From contig NZ_FOUO01000008.1 of the NCBI RefSeq assembly GCF_900114895.1, positions 54,540 to 118,539 on the forward strand: a stretch of 64,000 bases of DNA, written 5' to 3'. Below, piece by piece: positions 54,002-61,760 of the stretch. The stretch is from Ectothiorhodospira mobilis (GTDB taxonomy: Bacteria; Pseudomonadota; Gammaproteobacteria; Ectothiorhodospirales; Ectothiorhodospiraceae). The number at the start of each line of letters is the position of its first letter. Within the stretch, counting starts at the first letter, position 1. The notes beneath the pieces were generated by a model, which worked only from the letters and a program-made list of their open reading frames with translations, ran no database searches and was not told the origin of the DNA. The position numbers and the translations under genes are program-made.

Positions 54002-55558
54002 ATGCCCCCTGCCCCCTTCACCCCGCTTGGCGAGCACATCCCCCGGCGCGCGCGGGTGCTCATGATCCAGGGCACCAGCGCCGACGTGGGCAAGAGCCTG
54101 GTGGTGGCCGGGCTGTGCCGGGCCTTCACCCGCCGGGGGCTCACGGTGCGCCCCTTCAAGGCCCAGAACATGAGCAACAACGCGGCGGTGACGGTGGACG
54201 CCGACGCCCCCCCCGGCGCCGACGGCACCCCCGCCCGGGGCGAGATCGGCCGCGCCCAGGCCCTGCAGGCCCTGGCCTGCGGCGCGCCGCGGTCGGTGCA
54301 CATGAACCCGGTACTGCTCAAGCCCCAGAGCGACCGGGACAGCCAGGTGGTGCTGCGGGGCCGGGTGCTGGGCACCTGGTCCGCCGCTGGCTACCAGACC
54401 ATGAAACCGGAGCTACTGCCCGCCGTGGTGGACAGCCTGCACCGCCTGGCCGCCCAGGCGGACCTGGTGCTGGTGGAGGGGGCCGGCTGCGGGGCGGAAC
54501 GCTACCTGCGGGCGCAGGACATCACCAACATGGGCCTGGCCGAGGCGGCGGACCTGCCCGTGGTCCTGCTGGGGGAAGACGCCCGCGGCGGCATCAGCGC
54601 CAGCGTCATCGGCGCGCACCACCTCTGGACCCCCTGCGAGCGGGGCCGCGTCGTCGGCTACCTGGTGAACCGCTTCCGGGGCGATCCGGCGGTCTTCGCC
54701 CCCGCCATCCAAGACATGACCGCCGCCACCGGCTGGCCCCACCTGGGCACCCTGGGCTGGTTCGACGGCGCCGCCCGCCTGGCCCAGGAGGACAGCCTGG
54801 CCCTGGAAGGGGCCCACAGCAGGGACGGGCGCGGCCTGCGCATCGCCGTCCCCCGCCTGCCCCGGGTAGCCAACTTCGACGATCTCGACCCCCTGGCGGC
54901 GGAGCCTAACGTGGAGGTGCGCTGGATCCCCCCCGGGCAACCCCTGCCCCGGGACAGCGATGTCATCCTGCTGCCCGGTTCCAAGGCCACCCGGGCCGAT
55001 CTGGAGGCCCTCTACCGCGAGGGATGGCACCACGACATCCACGCCCATGTGCGCCACGGCGGCCACGTGGTGGGCCTGTGCGCCGGCTACCAGATGCTGG
55101 GCCGCGTGGTGCGGGATCCCGACGGGGTCGAGGGCCCGCCGGGGGAGACCCCCGGCCTGGGCCTGCTGGAGATGGAGACCACCCTCACCGGCGACAAGCG
55201 CCTGCAGGACCTGGACCTGCGGGAGCGGCGCAGCGGCGCATCCCTGACCGGCTACGAGATGCACATGGGCCGCACCACCGGAGCGGCCCTGCAACGCCCC
55301 TGGCTGCTGCTGGAAGGCCCCGACGGCCCGCGCCCGGAGGGGGCGGAATCCAGGGATGGCCGGGTCATGGGAGGCTATGTCCACGGCCTCTTCGCCGGCG
55401 ACGGCTTCCGCGCCCACTGGCTGCGGCAACTGGGGGCGCGCCCCTCGGGCCTGGACCATGGGCGGCGGGTGGAGGACACCCTGGACGCCCTAGCCGAGCG
55501 CATGGAGACGGAACTGGACCTGGATCGCCTCTGGTCCCTGGCGCGGCCGCTGGGATAG
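54002..55558 (+). CDS. cobQ: Cobyric acid synthase, copy 2 (variant switch motif)
   Basis: A 518-residue paralogue of the preceding gene with the same layout. It keeps the P-loop (IQGTSADVGKSLV), [20 protein letters not shown], the glutaminase nucleophile ([11 protein letters not shown]) and histidine (GGYVHGLFA). The conserved DIDRGG is changed to EDARGG (192-197), and many flanking residues differ (HHDIHAHVRHGGHV). Tandem full-length cobQ genes are unusual. A GTG at 53990 that overlaps the copy 1 stop is an alternative start. It may have the same role with relaxed constraint, or act on a different corrinoid. The two copies cannot be ranked from sequence alone. Confidence 0.92.
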   Translation: MPPAPFTPLGEHIPRRARVLMIQGTSADVGKSLVVAGLCRAFTRRGLTVRPFKAQNMSNNAAVTVDADAPPGADGTPARGEIGRAQALQALACGAPRSVHMNPVLLKPQSDRDSQVVLRGRVLGTWSAAGYQTMKPELLPAVVDSLHRLAAQADLVLVEGAGCGAERYLRAQDITNMGLAEAADLPVVLLGEDARGGISASVIGAHHLWTPCERGRVVGYLVNRFRGDPAVFAPAIQDMTAATGWPHLGTLGWFDGAARLAQEDSLALEGAHSRDGRGLRIAVPRLPRVANFDDLDPLAAEPNVEVRWIPPGQPLPRDSDVILLPGSKATRADLEALYREGWHHDIHAHVRHGGHVVGLCAGYQMLGRVVRDPDGVEGPPGETPGLGLLEMETTLTGDKRLQDLDLRERRSGASLTGYEMHMGRTTGAALQRPWLLLEGPDGPRPEGAESRDGRVMGGYVHGLFAGDGFRAHWLRQLGARPSGLDHGRRVEDTLDALAERMETELDLDRLWSLARPLG

Positions 55559-55593
55559 CCCCCAGCGGGGCGCCGCACCGGCCACGGGGCAGA

Positions 55594-55619
55594 TCCGTCC
55601 CCCCCCGCAGGGGGACGGA
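55594..55619. promoter_or_regulatory. Strong hairpin between cobQ copy 2 and the coiled-coil gene
   Basis: TCCGTCCCCC (55594-55603) pairs perfectly with GGGGGACGGA (55610-55619) around a 6-base loop in the 145-bp convergent gap. It has no T-run on either strand. It could serve as an RNA-end-stabilising stem or a weak bidirectional stop for the cobQ transcript. Confidence 0.45.
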
Positions 55620-55703
55620 CGCTGCACAGTCCAAGGGGCAAAAACAGGTTGGCCAATGGCTGGTCCCTGCCGGCAGGCGGGGACTCACCTGCCGGGGTCG
55701 GCC

Positions 55704-56240
55704 TCAGGGACGGGCGATGGCGAAGAGGGCGGCGAGGAGGACGAGGGTCTGACCGGCCAGCAACCCCACCACCCAGCGCAGGATGCCGGAGCGCATCTGT
55801 TCCATCCGCTCAATGAGATCGGCCCGCAGCTGTTCGATTTTCCCGGTGAGATCGGCCCGGGTCTGTTCGATATCCCGTCCCAGATCGGCCCGGATCTGCT
55901 CGGACTCCCGGCCCGCATCGGCCCGCAACTGCTCGATGTCCCGGCCCACACCGGCCCGCAACTGCTCGATGTCCCGACCCACACCGGCCCGCAACTGCTC
56001 GATGTCCCGGCCCATATCGGCCCGCAACTGCTCGATCTCCAGGCGCAACCGGCCCTCCGCCTCGACGATCTCCTTCTGCAGCCGCAGTTCGGTCTCCCGC
56101 ATGCCGGACTGGGTGGCCAGCTCCTTTACCTCCGGATTGCGCTCCTCCATGCGCTCGAAGGCCTCGGCAATGAGGCGGGCCCGCGTCTTGTCATCGGGCG
56201 CGGAGGCCAGCTGCTCGTAGAATTCGACGACGGAGGTCAT
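55704..56240 (-). CDS. Coiled-coil, C-terminally membrane-anchored protein (DUF1640-like)
   Basis: A 178-residue protein. The N-terminal helical part (FYEQLASAPDDKTRARLIAE, then AFERMEERNPEVKELA) is followed by a long coiled coil of seven 11-residue units built on G-R-D-I-E-Q-L-R-A-x-x (about residues 75-150). It ends with one membrane helix (WVVGLLAGQTLVLLAALFAI). The layout matches the DUF1640/CCDC90-like bacterial family, whose function is unknown. At DNA level the units form a 33-bp tandem repeat (about 55880-56035). The ATG at 56240 lacks a clear ribosome binding site; a TTG at 56246 is possible. It lies next to the hsd operon but has no obvious link to it. Confidence 0.75.
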   Translation of the reverse strand: MTSVVEFYEQLASAPDDKTRARLIAEAFERMEERNPEVKELATQSGMRETELRLQKEIVEAEGRLRLEIEQLRADMGRDIEQLRAGVGRDIEQLRAGVGRDIEQLRADAGRESEQIRADLGRDIEQTRADLTGKIEQLRADLIERMEQMRSGILRWVVGLLAGQTLVLLAALFAIARP

Positions 56241-56330
56241 GGGCAAACGCTAGCAGCCCGCCCCAGGCGCGGCAAGACCCGGCGGACACCCCATCCATCC
56301 CGCCCCGACCAAGGCAGTCCAGGGCCGTGA

Positions 56331-59300
56331 TCATGCCCCGCCCTGTTTCACGGAGGCCGGCGTGATGTCCCCTCGGGGTTGAAGGCGGTCGTAGACCTCG
56401 TGCATCAGATGCTCCCCGGCCACCCGGCGGAAATCATCGTCGTTCATCAGGCGTCCAAAGATTTCCTCATTCCCGTCCATGCGCTCGATGAACAGGCTCT
56501 CCAGCATACGGTTAAAGACATAGGCGAAGTTGTCGCGGGTGTTGGCCCGGGCGGCTTCGCGCAGGGTGTCGTTCTCGACGGCGCTCTCGGCGATCTGGTC
56601 GAAGAAGAGCTGGTCGGCGGGGGTGAACTCGGTACCGAAGCGTTCATTGAGTTTGCCGATCAGGGTGGACAGCTCCACCTCGTCATCCTCGGCCCTTCCG
56701 GTGCCCACCTCGGTGGGTCCGTATAGTGGCTGCGCCTCACCCACGCCCAGGTCGATGGCGCCCTCGCTGATCTTCTGCAGCCGGTAATACTTCAGCGAGA
56801 CCTCGTCCTCCAACTCGAAGACGGTGTCGTCGGCGCGCCGGGGCAGCTTGTGCAGCAGGAAGCGGGCATAGCTATAGAGCTTTTCCAGACTGCTGTCCTG
56901 GTAGGGGATGATCTGGGCCAGGAAGGCGTACAGGTTGCGGAAACTGGCCAGCTGACCCTTGAACTGGTCCTGATGGTCGTCGTCCAGTGCCCGGTAGCGC
57001 TCCACGGCCCGGTCGAGAATGGTGTTGATCTTCCGGTGATCCGCTGCGGTGGGTTCATTGCGGTTCTTGTACCAGATCCCGGCGAAGGCATTGACCTCAT
57101 CCATAGTGAAGACCTGGTGCTCTTCCAGCCGGTGTTGCAGGTCGTAGAGCTGATGGGGGTCGCTGGGCTCGCCGGCCGGGGTGACTTCGTAATAGGGCTT
57201 GAAGGCTTTGAAGATCTCGCCCGGCTCGTTGACGAAATCCAGCACGAAGGTGTCCTCCTTGCCGGGGGCGGTCCGGTTCAGGCGGGAAAGGGTCTGCACC
57301 GCCTGGATCCCCGACAGGCGCTTGTCCACATACAGGGTATGCAGCAGCGGCTGGTCGAATCCGGTCTGGTACTTCTCGGCCACCAGCAACACCTGGTAAT
57401 GCTCCGAGGCAAACCGCTCCGGCAGCTCGGTTTCCCTGATGCCCTCGTTCATGCCCACTTCGGTATAGGAGTGATCGGGGAAATCCGGATCAACGACGCT
57501 GCCGGAGAAGGCCACCAGGGAGCGGATTCCCTGGTAACGGGTATCTTCCTTCGCTTTCTCCCGGATGTACTGATCGAAGGCCTGCTTGTAGCGCACCGCA
57601 TGCAGGCGCGAGGCGGTCACCACCATGGCCTTGGCCCGGCCGCCGATGCGGTGGCGGGTGTTGTGGCGGAAATGCTCGACGATCACCTCCACCTTCTGGG
57701 CGATGTTGTGCGGGTGCAGGGACATGAAGCGCGCCAGCGCCTTGGCCGCCTTGCGCCTGGGCACCTGCGGGTCGTCCTCGATGGACTTGATCAGCCCGTA
57801 ATAAGTCTTGTAAGTGGTGTAGTTCTCCAGCACATCCATGATGAAGCCTTCCTCGATGGCCTGGCGCATGGAGTACAGGTGAAAGGGCGGCTGGCCGCTC
57901 TCGCCCGGCTCGTTGAACACCGCCTGGGTCTTGAACTTGGGCGTGGCGGTGAAGGCGAAGAAGCTGATGTTGGGCTGGCGCGGGCGCTTGAGCATCTCCT
58001 TGAACAGCCCCCGGCGCGCCTCCTCGGACAGGTCTTCCTCTTCCACATCCAGAAACTCCTCGGCGATGGCCGATTCGATGCCATCCCGGTTGAGCACCTT
58101 ACGCAGCTCCATGGCGGTCTCTCCGGACTGGGAGCTGTGGGCCTCGTCCACGATCACCGCGAAGCGCTTGCCCGCTGTATACAGCTCCACCGCCTCCCCC
58201 TTCTTCGCCAGGGTGTCCATGGCGTGGCTGATGAACGGGAACTTCTGGATGGTGGAGATGATGATGGGTACCCCGGAGGCCAGCGCCTGGGCGAGCTGCT
58301 GGGAGTTGTCGTCGATCTTCTGCACCACCCCCTGCTTGTGCTCGAACTGGTAGATGGTGTTCTGCAACTGCTGGTCCAGTACCCGGCGGTCGGTGATCAC
58401 CACCACGGTGTCGAACACCTTGTGGTCGTCACCGTCATGCAGGCTGGCCAGGCGATGGGCGAGCCAGGCGATGGAGTTGGACTTACCCGATCCCGCCGAA
58501 TGCTGCACCAGATAGTTGTGCCCCGGCCCCTGCGCCCGGGCGCTGGCCACCAGCTTTCGCACCGCGTCCAGCTGGTGATAGCGGGGGAAGATCAGCGCCT
58601 CCTTGCGGTGCCGTTTGACGCCCTTTTGGGTAGTGACCTGGGTCTCGCTCACCTCCAGATGCAGGAAGCGGGCGAGGATGTCCATCAGGCTGTCGCGGGT
58701 CAGCACCTGCTCCCACAGATAGCTGGTGCGATAACCGCCCTCAGCGGCGGGCGGGTTACCGGCACCATGATTGTGGCCACGGTTGAAGGGCAGGAAGACC
58801 GTCTTGCTGCCGTTTAACCGCGTGGCCATGAAGGCCTGGTCCGGGTCCACGGCGAAATGCACCAGGGCCCGCTCCTTGAAGCGGAAGATGGGCTCGGCCG
58901 GGTCGCGGTCGTTCTTGTACTGGCGGATGGCGTCGTCCACCGTCTGCCCGGTCATGGGGTTCTTCAGTTCCAGGGTGACCACCGGCAGGCCGTTCACCGA
59001 CAGCACCACGTCCAGGGATTTCTTCGGATGCCTCTCGCTGAAGTGCAGCTGCCGGGTCACCCGCAGGCGATTGTGGCCGTAGGCCGCGGCGGCCTGCGGG
59101 TTCATGCCGGTATTCGGCGCGAAGTAGGCCAACCGGAAGGTCTTGCCGAAGCACTTGAAGCCGTGGCGCAACACATGCAGGGCATGCTTGGAGGCCAGTT
59201 CCTTGACCAGCGCGCCCAGCAGCACCTCACCGGCCTGATCCCCGTGCAGCTTCACCAGCGATTGCCAGCGCTCGGGCTGGCTGGCGGAGACAAAGGCAAT

Positions 59301-59420
59301 GACCTCGTCGGGAAAGAGCGCCCGGGCCGAGTCAAAACCCTGGGGGTCGCCTTGCTCATAGCCGCCGTGATCGATCAGCGACTGCTCCATGGCCTGTTCG
59401 AAGTAGATTTCCTGGTGCAT
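56331..59420 (-). CDS. hsdR: Type I restriction endonuclease subunit HsdR
   Basis: A 1029-residue motor/nuclease subunit. The nuclease domain has the PD-(D/E)xK residues Asp137, Glu151 and Lys153 (VTLELKN). The SF2 translocase has Walker A at HSAGSGKSNS (308-316), the DEAH box in IVDEAHSSQSG, FFAFTATPKFKT and VAEKYQTGFDQP in later motifs. The C-terminal helical part (about 770-1029) contacts HsdM/HsdS. All key residues are present, so the nuclease looks intact even though hsdM has lost its 5' end. It is the last gene of the hsdM-rhuM-hsdS-hsdR operon, 13 bases after hsdS. Confidence 0.94.
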   Translation of the reverse strand: MHQEIYFEQAMEQSLIDHGGYEQGDPQGFDSARALFPDEVIAFVSASQPERWQSLVKLHGDQAGEVLLGALVKELASKHALHVLRHGFKCFGKTFRLAYFAPNTGMNPQAAAAYGHNRLRVTRQLHFSERHPKKSLDVVLSVNGLPVVTLELKNPMTGQTVDDAIRQYKNDRDPAEPIFRFKERALVHFAVDPDQAFMATRLNGSKTVFLPFNRGHNHGAGNPPAAEGGYRTSYLWEQVLTRDSLMDILARFLHLEVSETQVTTQKGVKRHRKEALIFPRYHQLDAVRKLVASARAQGPGHNYLVQHSAGSGKSNSIAWLAHRLASLHDGDDHKVFDTVVVITDRRVLDQQLQNTIYQFEHKQGVVQKIDDNSQQLAQALASGVPIIISTIQKFPFISHAMDTLAKKGEAVELYTAGKRFAVIVDEAHSSQSGETAMELRKVLNRDGIESAIAEEFLDVEEEDLSEEARRGLFKEMLKRPRQPNISFFAFTATPKFKTQAVFNEPGESGQPPFHLYSMRQAIEEGFIMDVLENYTTYKTYYGLIKSIEDDPQVPRRKAAKALARFMSLHPHNIAQKVEVIVEHFRHNTRHRIGGRAKAMVVTASRLHAVRYKQAFDQYIREKAKEDTRYQGIRSLVAFSGSVVDPDFPDHSYTEVGMNEGIRETELPERFASEHYQVLLVAEKYQTGFDQPLLHTLYVDKRLSGIQAVQTLSRLNRTAPGKEDTFVLDFVNEPGEIFKAFKPYYEVTPAGEPSDPHQLYDLQHRLEEHQVFTMDEVNAFAGIWYKNRNEPTAADHRKINTILDRAVERYRALDDDHQDQFKGQLASFRNLYAFLAQIIPYQDSSLEKLYSYARFLLHKLPRRADDTVFELEDEVSLKYYRLQKISEGAIDLGVGEAQPLYGPTEVGTGRAEDDEVELSTLIGKLNERFGTEFTPADQLFFDQIAESAVENDTLREAARANTRDNFAYVFNRMLESLFIERMDGNEEIFGRLMNDDDFRRVAGEHLMHEVYDRLQPRGDITPASVKQGGA

Positions 59421-59433
59421 GGGCTTCTCCGGT

Positions 59434-60756
59434 TCAGGCCACCTTGATCTGGCCGGTGACGGCGTTGGTGATCAGGGCGGAGCGGTATTCTTCCAATTTG
59501 GAGATAGCACTTTTTATCGACTCTTCTATTTTCTTTATGTTCTCGCTTACCTCTAACGCAAATGAAATAATCTGCGATTGTTCATCATCGGGAGGAACGG
59601 GCAGCGCTTCATTTACAATATAACGATTTTCTAAGCTTTCAACCGTACAACCAATTTTAAACCATAACGGGAGAAGAGATTTTTTTTTGGCAAAAATCAA
59701 CCAAAAGAGATACCTGCTGGATAATCTATCAATAGAGATCATGGCTTTAATATCTTGATTAATTGCCACATCTCTAGATGCAACACCAACAGGCATGGTA
59801 TGCCTAAGTATTCCCGAACGCATTACGATTAGTACCGAGTCACATGGCACCATGTTCGTCGAGGTCTCATCTATAGCTAATTCCGTAATATAGTCAATAG
59901 TCTCCGATATAAATTGGCGTTTCATATCTTTCGGAGAAACCCAAGGTATATCGCCATTCCAATACTCTTTATTTTGAGTAGCCGGCGTGCCGCCTCCACG
60001 GCCTTTAAACAAAAATTTCATTTTTTTCGTTTCCCAATGCGCCGGAATCTCCCCCAACCATTCGATGCCGCTATCTTTCATGGGGGCATCGGGGTTCAGG
60101 CCCTTGGTAACGGCGCGGGTGATCAGGGCGGTGCGCTTTTCGTCCAGCAGGTCCAGCAGGCGGCGCTTCTTGGCGATCAGGGTGTCGATCTCGGCGGTCT
60201 TTCGGTCGAGGAAGGCGGTGATTTTTTGCTGTTGGTCTAGCGGTGGCAGCGGTGTCTGAAAGTCCTTGATGTACACTTCCGGCACGCGCTTTTGTCCACC
60301 AGCGCCATACATAGCACCCTCGCCCAGCTTGCGAAACAGCTCGGAAATGCTCAGATAAAACAGAAAGCGCCCGTCGATATCTTTGGCCGGGCGAATGACA
60401 TGCAGCTCGGTTGTGCCAAAGGCAATGCCGTTCTTCAGCCCTTCCGCGAACGCGCCCTTGCCGTTCTCGAAGCAGGGAGTGATCTTGGCCACCACCACGT
60501 CGCCATCAACGAAAGGCGTATAGCCGTCACCCATTCCGTCCAGGGGTTTGACCTGATCGAGCTGGATACCGCCGTTCTCACCGATAGCCGCCATGGGGAC
60601 GAAGGAAACCTCCGTCTCCGGCGGCATATCGACCCTGACCGGTTTGTTGATCCGCGTGAGAAACCGTAACCGGCGGTTCTGCCACCCTTCCGGACAAGGC
60701 ACGGCATGGGACAGACCCATTGCCCCGAGTCGCATGTATGAGGCTTCCTGGATCAT
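59434..60756 (-). CDS. hsdS: Type I restriction-modification specificity subunit HsdS
   Basis: A 440-residue DNA-recognition subunit with two target-recognition domains (TRDs). The first conserved helical spacer is PPLDQQQKITAFLDRKTAEI with LLDEKRTALITRAVTKGL; the second, PPDDEQSQIISFALEV with LEEYRSALITNAVTGQI, ends the protein. TRD1 (about 60060-60730) is GC-rich like the host, but TRD2 (about 59490-60030) is strongly AT-rich, so the gene is a mosaic. The ATG overlaps the rhuM stop (ATGA). The recognition sequence cannot be predicted. The specific pairing with HsdM is expected from the operon. Confidence 0.92.
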   Translation of the reverse strand: MIQEASYMRLGAMGLSHAVPCPEGWQNRRLRFLTRINKPVRVDMPPETEVSFVPMAAIGENGGIQLDQVKPLDGMGDGYTPFVDGDVVVAKITPCFENGKGAFAEGLKNGIAFGTTELHVIRPAKDIDGRFLFYLSISELFRKLGEGAMYGAGGQKRVPEVYIKDFQTPLPPLDQQQKITAFLDRKTAEIDTLIAKKRRLLDLLDEKRTALITRAVTKGLNPDAPMKDSGIEWLGEIPAHWETKKMKFLFKGRGGGTPATQNKEYWNGDIPWVSPKDMKRQFISETIDYITELAIDETSTNMVPCDSVLIVMRSGILRHTMPVGVASRDVAINQDIKAMISIDRLSSRYLFWLIFAKKKSLLPLWFKIGCTVESLENRYIVNEALPVPPDDEQSQIISFALEVSENIKKIEESIKSAISKLEEYRSALITNAVTGQIKVA

Positions 60757-61760
60757 GAATCCTTCCCCTTGCGCTCGATCTGCTTTTCCAGCGCTTCCAA
60801 CTCCCGCAGCTCCTCGGCATCGGCCTCTAGGGCCTCGTCCCGCCGCCGCTGGGCGTCGAACTGCTCGTAGCGCTCGTGGGCGATCCGCTCCGCCTGCTTG
60901 GCGCTGATGGAGCCTGCGCCTTCCAACACGGGGCGGTCGCTGAATTCCAGCAGCCGGTCCACGTTGTTGCGCCAGTAGTCCAGGGTCAGGTCCTGGCGCT
61001 GCTTGGCGCGCAGTTCGGCCTGTTCCAGGAACATCACCACCAGGCGGTTGAGGTCGTCGATCTCGTCGGCGGTGAGGTAGTTCTTGGCGATGGTGACGTC
61101 CTGCTTGCGCACCCGATCGCCCTTCCAGTGGGTAAGCGCCATGTTGGGGGAATCGGCATCGGCGCGCTGGACCACGATCTCGGCGGCGGTGTGACCGGTA
61201 ACCGCAAAGAGCAGCTTGTTCTGCACCTCGGCGAAGAACAGGTTGGCATCGCGGTCGCCGGGCCGGTAGTCGCTGGAGAGGGTGAAAAGCTCGCGCACCT
61301 TCTGGTAGAACCGCTTCTCCGAGGCGCGGATGTCGCGGATGCGCGCCAGCAGCTCGTCGAAGTAGTCCCAGCCGCCGGGTTCCTTCAGGCGCTCATCGTC
61401 CATGACGAAGCCCTTGACCAGGTACTCCTCCAGGTGGGCGGTGGCCCACTGGCGGAACTGGGTGCCCCGGGGGGAGCGTACCCGGTAGCCCACGGCCAGG
61501 ATCATGGGCAGGCTGTACCACTTGACACGGTAGTTCTTGCCGTCGGCGGCAGTTGTCAAGTTTTCCTTTACAACTGACGCCTCGGACAACTCCCCTTCTT
61601 TCAGGATGTTACGCACGTGCAGGCTGACATTCTGCTTGGTGGTGGCGAACAGCTCGGCCATCTCCGCCTGGGTCAGCCAGGCGGTGTCGCCCTCCACGCG
61701 GAGATGGACCTCCGCACGGCCGTCCTCGGTGCGGTAGAGGATGAGTTCTCCGGCGCTCAT
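60753..61760 (-). CDS. RhuM family protein inserted in the hsd operon
   Basis: A 335-residue protein of the virulence RhuM family. An N-terminal winged-helix-like segment (TAWLTQAEMAELFATTKQNV, then SLHVRNILKEGEL) is followed by YSLPMILAVGYRVRSPRGTQFRQWA, a conserved block, and a C-terminal region with HKG-like helices and a charged coiled tail. Homologues are common in type I restriction and other defence loci; the role is unknown, perhaps regulatory or a toxin-like accessory. It overlaps both neighbours by ATGA (stop of hsdM with its start, its stop with hsdS), so it is an integral part of the operon rather than a casual insertion. Confidence 0.9.
   Translation of the reverse strand: MSAGELILYRTEDGRAEVHLRVEGDTAWLTQAEMAELFATTKQNVSLHVRNILKEGELSEASVVKENLTTAADGKNYRVKWYSLPMILAVGYRVRSPRGTQFRQWATAHLEEYLVKGFVMDDERLKEPGGWDYFDELLARIRDIRASEKRFYQKVRELFTLSSDYRPGDRDANLFFAEVQNKLLFAVTGHTAAEIVVQRADADSPNMALTHWKGDRVRKQDVTIAKNYLTADEIDDLNRLVVMFLEQAELRAKQRQDLTLDYWRNNVDRLLEFSDRPVLEGAGSISAKQAERIAHERYEQFDAQRRRDEALEADAEELRELEALEKQIERKGKDS

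Noticed and set aside
55880..56035. The 33-bp repeats as a CRISPR or regulatory array
   Set aside because: They lie in frame inside a coiled-coil gene and encode an 11-residue unit, which explains the period.
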